Shown here: piece by piece, positions 23,192 to 26,717 of the stretch
How the letters are laid out: the number at the start of each line of letters is the position of its first letter
How positions within the stretch are numbered: the stretch's first letter is position 1
From: Lachnospiraceae bacterium
GTDB taxonomy: Bacteria; Bacillota; Clostridia; Lachnospirales; Lachnospiraceae
Length of the DNA stretch: 26,717 bases
Assembly (NCBI GenBank): GCA_009774145.1
Contig: VSND01000062.1
Coordinates: 1 to 26,717 of the forward strand
Direction of reading: 5' to 3'
Program-made: the position numbers and the translations under genes
The notes under the pieces: model-generated
Told to the model about the DNA's origin: nothing
The model's database searches: none
Seen by the model: the letters and a program-made list of their open reading frames with translations, nothing else

Positions 23192-25228
23192 CTACTGATA
23201 TACTGCAATATAATGGACTGCAAGTTCATAAACCCCGTCCGGGGATGTGATATACAGCACGTCTCCAAAACACATCGGATGCGGTGTCTGTCTGCATAGG
23301 ATGACATTCCCGACCATCACGGTGGATTCCGAACTGTGATACAGAAGTATTTTTCTTTCTTCTTCTGCAATCAGACGGATCCCGGCAAGATCCAGCGCTT
23401 TGGACAGTTCAGGATAATCCTTCATCAGATCTCCCAGACATACGCTGGAGGAGGAAAGCCGGTACATGGAAAAGGTCAGCGGCGGAATCTCTTCTGTATG
23501 ATCCGGCTGTGCCATGACATAGGCATCCAGTCTTCCCGCAAAATGATTTCCTGCCTTCCCATCCATGAGCTGTTCCAGTTCTCCTTTCCTGCTCTCTTCC
23601 GGTCCGTGTCTGTGCAGAAGATACCAGAATATTGCCCCGGCTGCGGCAGCGAGTACCGGTATCCACCAGAGAAATCTCCATGGAGAAAGGACTTCCAGCC
23701 CGACGGAACAGGCAAGCTCCATCTCTCCGTCAGACACACACAGCGTCATCTGCCCGGTTCCCGGGCGTTTCGGAGACACCGTCAGGACTGTCCGGTCCAG
23801 TGAGACATCTGCCAGTCCCCGGTCCGCCCTTTCTATATAAAACAGCAGTTCATCTCCGTCCGGATCCGTGATATATTCCGACAGATCACAGACTGTGTCC
23901 TCTTTCATGGAAGTACATCGGATGGTCGGAATACTTCCCCTGGGCGGCGTATTGGATATGGTGATCGGAATCCCAAACTCATGGTTTCCCCAGGAGTCTG
24001 TCAGGGTTCCCTGAAGGCTGTATGTACCAGAATGGTCAAAAGAGACTGCTCCCTGAATGATGCCGTTTTGAACCCCCGCCGGTTCTGTCTCACGGAAGCT
24101 GTACGCTTTCTGCTCCTCTTCCGGACACAGCTCCATCTGAAAGGTTTGATAAAAAGCTTCATCCTCGATCCTGCTGCCATCCAAAGTTCTGAAAAAGACC
24201 TGATAGGAAATCTCCTCATTTTTGGCAGCCTCCGTATTAAGAGCCATGGAAGGAATCAGCGCACGATAGCTGACCAGATATACCTTCAGACTCTCTCCTG
24301 CCTTTGTGGTTGCCCGAATCGTCAGATCTCTGACCGAATCCCGAAGTTCGGAAGCTTCCAGCTTTCCTGCAGCATAGATGGATCTGCACTGCATGGGCTT
24401 TTCCGTTCCGTCATATTCCAGCACTGCATCTTCCAGTCCGCCGGATGATATCAGGAGTACATTTGTCTCATCAATATACCGGTCTTCCAGAACACATCGG
24501 ATCTCCTGCTCCCCATCGGCATAGACGGCATCGGAAAACTGCCGGATCCTGCAGGAGAGATTCCCGTCCAATATGCTGTACAGAATCTCAATCAGTGTGT
24601 CAGGGCTCTGTGCCTGAAAGGCCTCTGCACCTGTCGTCTCTGCTATCCTTTGCAGAACCTCCTCATCTCCGTCATAGCTCCCGAAAGCAACCGTATAGAC
24701 CGGGATCTCTTCTTCACTGCAGCGTCTGATTCTGTCCTCCAGATCCAGGTTCGACTGTTCCAGTGTCCTCCCTCTGCTTCCGTCCAGATCGGATTCCCCA
24801 TCTGAGATCAGAACCACCACCTGGCTGCGGCCTTCTTCCAATGGAAGCAGGTCACAGGCAGCAGACAGCCCCAGCCCCATATCTGTATCCCCCGTATAGT
24901 CGATCTGTTCCAGCTGATCCTTCAGTTCTTCTCTCAGTTCCGGTTCTGACATGGACTGAAGTCCGAAAGAATCCGTGATCTCATGGTCATAGGCCACATA
25001 TCCGATCCGAATATCCTCACTGTGGACGGTATCTATAAACGCCTGCATCATGCGGATTCCCATCTTGTCCGGGTCATTACTCTTCATGGAACCGCTGCAG
25101 TCCACCGCAAAGACCACATCCAGACCTTCCCTGTCATTCCTGAATTCCTGTGCGTGGACAGGAATTGATAACAGCAGATATCCGATCAGGCTCAGGCCTG
25201 CCAGCACCGCCTCTGCCCCTCTTCTCAT
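23192..25228 (-). CDS. Membrane VWA-domain protein, first gene of the operon
   Basis: 678 residues; AGAGGA precedes the ATG. A signal peptide (1-26, VHA before QEF) leads into a VWA domain at about 36-210 with an intact MIDAS motif DCSGS (43-47). Beta-rich Ig- or cadherin-like domains follow, including ITDPDGDELLFY near 450. A membrane span at about 516-538 (WRFLWWIPVLAAAAGAIFWY) leads to a cytosolic tail of roughly 140 residues, whose end (MVGNVILCRQTPHPMCFGDV) could be a degenerate FHA fold. The VWA domain would face outside and bind a protein or metal-dependent ligand, perhaps in the wall. It might anchor or gate the machine in a cell without an outer membrane; this is inference. Confidence 0.88.
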   Translation of the reverse strand: MRRGAEAVLAGLSLIGYLLLSIPVHAQEFRNDREGLDVVFAVDCSGSMKSNDPDKMGIRMMQAFIDTVHSEDIRIGYVAYDHEITDSFGLQSMSEPELREELKDQLEQIDYTGDTDMGLGLSAACDLLPLEEGRSQVVVLISDGESDLDGSRGRTLEQSNLDLEDRIRRCSEEEIPVYTVAFGSYDGDEEVLQRIAETTGAEAFQAQSPDTLIEILYSILDGNLSCRIRQFSDAVYADGEQEIRCVLEDRYIDETNVLLISSGGLEDAVLEYDGTEKPMQCRSIYAAGKLEASELRDSVRDLTIRATTKAGESLKVYLVSYRALIPSMALNTEAAKNEEISYQVFFRTLDGSRIEDEAFYQTFQMELCPEEEQKAYSFRETEPAGVQNGIIQGAVSFDHSGTYSLQGTLTDSWGNHEFGIPITISNTPPRGSIPTIRCTSMKEDTVCDLSEYITDPDGDELLFYIERADRGLADVSLDRTVLTVSPKRPGTGQMTLCVSDGEMELACSVGLEVLSPWRFLWWIPVLAAAAGAIFWYLLHRHGPEESRKGELEQLMDGKAGNHFAGRLDAYVMAQPDHTEEIPPLTFSMYRLSSSSVCLGDLMKDYPELSKALDLAGIRLIAEEERKILLYHSSESTVMVGNVILCRQTPHPMCFGDVLYITSPDGVYELAVHYIAVYQ

Positions 25229-25287
25229 TTTTTGTCCTCTTTACTTTAATTTTTGTTTTTTGACTTTATTCGACGTTTTTTAAGAAA

Positions 25288-25316
25288 ATTATAAAATCGC
25301 TTCCATATTTTGTCAA
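25288..25316 (-). promoter_or_regulatory. Main operon promoter (perfect sigma-A consensus)
   Basis: On the minus strand TTGACA (25316-25311) and TATAAT (25293-25288) are exactly 17 bases apart. Transcription would start near 25282, leaving a leader of about 54 bases before the VWA gene. This is the only strong minus-strand promoter I see in the divergent region. Confidence 0.85.
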
Positions 25317-25328
25317 TAAAAAATATAA

Positions 25329-25376
25329 TTATATACAAAAATATTTGTTTGCAACAAGGTTTAATTTTGTATATAA
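25329..25376. promoter_or_regulatory. 12-bp perfect inverted repeat, candidate regulator site
   Basis: TTATATACAAAA (25329-25340) and TTTTGTATATAA (25365-25376) are exact reverse complements separated by 24 bases. Inside lie smaller dyads, ACAAA-aata-TTTGT (25335-25348) and TTGTT-tgc-AACAA (25345-25357), and beside it the palindrome ATATAATTATAT (25323-25334). The block lies immediately upstream of the operon's -35 box, where an activator or repressor would bind. The AT richness makes chance dyads more likely, though a 12-bp perfect arm is notable. Confidence 0.55.
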
Positions 25377-25445
25377 AAATTATTTAGTATTTTTTCTTCT
25401 AAAATCACATTTATGTCTTATGTTCTGTTATAATAATAAAATTCC

Positions 25446-25474
25446 TTGACAGATGTACATTTCACCTGTACAAT
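25446..25474 (+). promoter_or_regulatory. Promoter of the BlaI-M56 pair
   Basis: TTGACA (25446-25451) and TACAAT (25469-25474) are 17 bases apart on the plus strand. Transcription should start near 25481, about 20 bases before the repressor ATG at 25500. Confidence 0.8.
25449..25472. promoter_or_regulatory. Candidate BlaI-type operator
   Basis: ACAGATGT (25449-25456) matches the BlaI/MecI core ACAnnTGT exactly, and TCACCTGT (25462-25469) matches with one change, 13 bases apart. Both overlap the promoter, and TGTACA recurs at 25454 and 25467. This fits autorepression by the adjacent BlaI-family protein. A CAGGTGA at 25489-25495 pairs with TCACCTG at 25462-25468 and could be an extra half-site; it also overlaps the ribosome site. 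Confidence 0.55.
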
Positions 25475-25499
25475 CATAATATGAAAGGCAGGTGATGAT

Positions 25500-25910
25500 A
25501 TGAAGAAAAAGCCCATTGTATTAACGGACAGAGAGTACGAGGTGATGGATGTTCTGTGGAATACGGAAAGAGAAATGACCATCAACGAGATCTCTGAGAG
25601 CTCTGGCAATCCAAAACTGACGATCCCCTGTATCGCACAGGTGGTCCCGCGTCTTCTGAAGAAGGAACTGATTCATGTGGAAAGGTTCATTCCTGTGAAT
25701 ACCAAGTATGCCCGTACCTTCCTTCCTGATATTACCAGACAGGATTATATGGAAGGCGAGCTGCACAGACTGTTCCAGAAGACTGGTGTCAAAGCCGTGC
25801 TCAGCACTCTGGTACATATTAATAATCAGGAAGAGAACGACGTTCTTCTGAATGATCTGGAGACATTTGTACAGGAATACAGAGAACTGAGAAAGGATGA
25901 TCCTGTTTGA
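25500..25910 (+). CDS. BlaI/MecI/CopY-family transcriptional repressor
   Basis: 136 residues; AGGTGAT precedes the ATG. Residues 5-75 form a winged helix: LTDREYEVMDVLWNTEREMT, INEISESSG, then a recognition region LTIPCIAQVVPRLLKKELI and a wing HVERFIPVNTKYARTFLP. The C-terminal helices (about 85-136) would dimerise. Family members bind ACAnnTGT dyads and are inactivated by cleavage triggered by a membrane M56 peptidase, which is encoded next with a four-base overlap. They control beta-lactam resistance in some hosts but many other functions in Clostridia. The divergent layout raises the possibility that it also affects the injection operon, though the clear operator half-sites are at its own promoter. 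Confidence 0.9.
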   Translation: MKKKPIVLTDREYEVMDVLWNTEREMTINEISESSGNPKLTIPCIAQVVPRLLKKELIHVERFIPVNTKYARTFLPDITRQDYMEGELHRLFQKTGVKAVLSTLVHINNQEENDVLLNDLETFVQEYRELRKDDPV

Positions 25911-26650
25911 GCATCTCTTTTATGACGGTGTTCACCATAAATGTGTCACTCTCTGTCCTCCTGATCGTCCTGCTTCCGCTTTTGAACTGCAGGCTCTGTC
26001 TGAGGAATCTGGGAGGCCGCTGCCTGGCTGCATGCTGTATTGCAGTTATGCTGCGGGCGCTTTTTCCAATCGAATTTCCCTTCTCCAGAACCATACCGGT
26101 CGACAGGATCGTTCCTTTCATACGGGATATCATGATGCATCCTGTTGCCGGCGGAGATCTTAAGATAACCGTCTGGCAGACGCTGCTCTTTTTATGGCTG
26201 TCAGTTGCTGTATTTCTGATTGGAAAGAAACTCCGGCTCTTCTGTCGGATACAGAAAACCGTTCGGAGACTGCCGTCCTGCGAAGACGAAACGATCCTGG
26301 AGGTCTGGCAGGCCATTCAGGAAAAATATCCATCCGGAAAACACGTAAGAGTGGTCCGTACCGGACTGAATACCAGTCCGCTGATCACCGGGCTGCGGCA
26401 TCCGGTCATCCTTCTTCCGGAACACGAATTTTGCAGATCGGAATATCGGATGATCCTGGAGCATGAGATGCTGCACTGCATCCGTCATGATGTGATCATC
26501 AAGATGGCGGCTGATATTCTGTGTGCGTTCTACTGGTGGAATCCTCTGTTTTATCTGCTGAGGTGCAGAATCTTTGAACTGATTGAGATCGAGAATGACA
26601 GACAGCTTACCCATGATTTTTCCGCGGACGAAAAAGCTGACTATATATAA
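25907..26650 (+). CDS. M56-family (BlaR1-type) membrane metallopeptidase, apparently truncated
   Basis: 247 residues from TTG at 25907, overlapping the repressor stop; GGATGAT lies a little upstream. An ATG at 25922 is an alternative. Membrane spans at about 10-26, 40-54 and 88-106 are followed by a cytosolic loop, the zinc site HEMLH at 186-190, a further hydrophobic stretch FYWWNPLFYLL, and EIENDRQL where M56 proteins carry the third ligand Glu. Reading ends at ADEKADYI, soon after that motif; M56 relatives normally go on with another helix or span and often a sensor domain. All three frames stop within about 40 bases. It may be a short natural form or a decayed gene. Confidence 0.85.
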   Translation: MSISFMTVFTINVSLSVLLIVLLPLLNCRLCLRNLGGRCLAACCIAVMLRALFPIEFPFSRTIPVDRIVPFIRDIMMHPVAGGDLKITVWQTLLFLWLSVAVFLIGKKLRLFCRIQKTVRRLPSCEDETILEVWQAIQEKYPSGKHVRVVRTGLNTSPLITGLRHPVILLPEHEFCRSEYRMILEHEMLHCIRHDVIIKMAADILCAFYWWNPLFYLLRCRIFELIEIENDRQLTHDFSADEKADYI

Positions 26651-26717
26651 AGTGATAAATTACCGCTCATAAACACAAACGATCTATGACCATCTGAGGA
26701 ACTGTAGACAGCCAGTT
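26651..26717. other. Short tail after the M56 gene, no feature seen
   Basis: 67 bases with stops in every plus-strand frame. No terminator hairpin, insertion-sequence end or new gene start is convincing. The window ends here. Confidence 0.6.

Larger units (their letters stand above)
25229..25499. other. AT-rich divergent intergenic region
   Basis: 271 bases between the injection-system operon and the BlaI gene. It carries the two opposing promoters, the inverted repeat and the BlaI-type half-sites listed separately. I see no RNA gene or small protein gene with a ribosome site in it. Confidence 0.8.

Noticed and set aside
1..25228. A complete prophage
   Set aside because: No terminase, portal, capsid, integrase, lysis or replication gene is seen, while FHA, PP2C and RHS genes point to a secretion-type machine.
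25365..25376. Intrinsic terminator formed by the AT-rich inverted repeat
   Set aside because: The stem has almost no G-C pairs, the loop is 24 bases, and it lies between divergent promoters where no transcript should end.
25500..26650. A beta-lactam resistance island (blaI-blaR1-blaZ)
   Set aside because: The regulator pair is present, but no beta-lactamase or penicillin-binding protein gene is in the window, and such pairs have other roles in Clostridia.

Overview
The window looks like low- to mid-GC Clostridia (Firmicutes), most likely a Lachnospiraceae-type gut anaerobe. The pointers are strong GGAGG-type ribosome binding sites before almost every gene, textbook sigma-A promoters, tightly overlapping genes, and a divergent BlaI/M56 pair typical of these bacteria. 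The genus cannot be fixed from sequence alone.

One very long minus-strand operon fills positions 25228 to 1 and runs off the left edge. I read it as a contractile injection system of the type VI secretion / phage-tail kind in a Gram-positive cell. In transcription order it has these parts. (1) A secreted or membrane-anchored VWA protein (25228-23192). (2) A sheath protein in which TssB-like and TssC-like parts appear fused (23108-20949). (3) Two tandem Hcp-like tube proteins (20920-20030). (4) A J-domain co-chaperone, a membrane FHA protein, a zinc-ribbon FHA protein, and two membrane PP2C-like phosphatases (20027-15856). (5) An Hsp70/actin-fold ATPase with a SAP-like N-terminus (15859-13391). 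(6) Four proteins I do not recognise, placed where baseplate genes would be expected (13389-9969). (7) A VgrG-like spike (9968-8538), a pentapeptide-repeat protein, an Imm11-like protein and a DUF4280 PAAR-like tip (8527-6166). (8) A giant VgrG-RHS fusion (6155 to beyond 1) whose C-terminal toxin lies outside the window.

The likely working model: Hcp and sheath form the contractile tail; VgrG, PAAR and VgrG-RHS form the loaded spike; the unknown block supplies baseplate parts; and the FHA/PP2C/Hsp70/DnaJ module controls or recycles the machine. I see no ClpV, no TssJLM membrane complex, no recognisable TssK/F/G/E and no Ser/Thr kinase, so this is not a standard proteobacterial T6SS. Some parts may lie beyond the left edge or elsewhere in the genome.

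An AT-rich divergent region (25229-25499) carries a perfect-consensus promoter for the operon, a 12-bp inverted repeat, and a second good promoter overlapping BlaI-type operator half-sites. The second promoter drives a BlaI-family repressor and an M56 peptidase that seems cut short at its C-terminus (26650).
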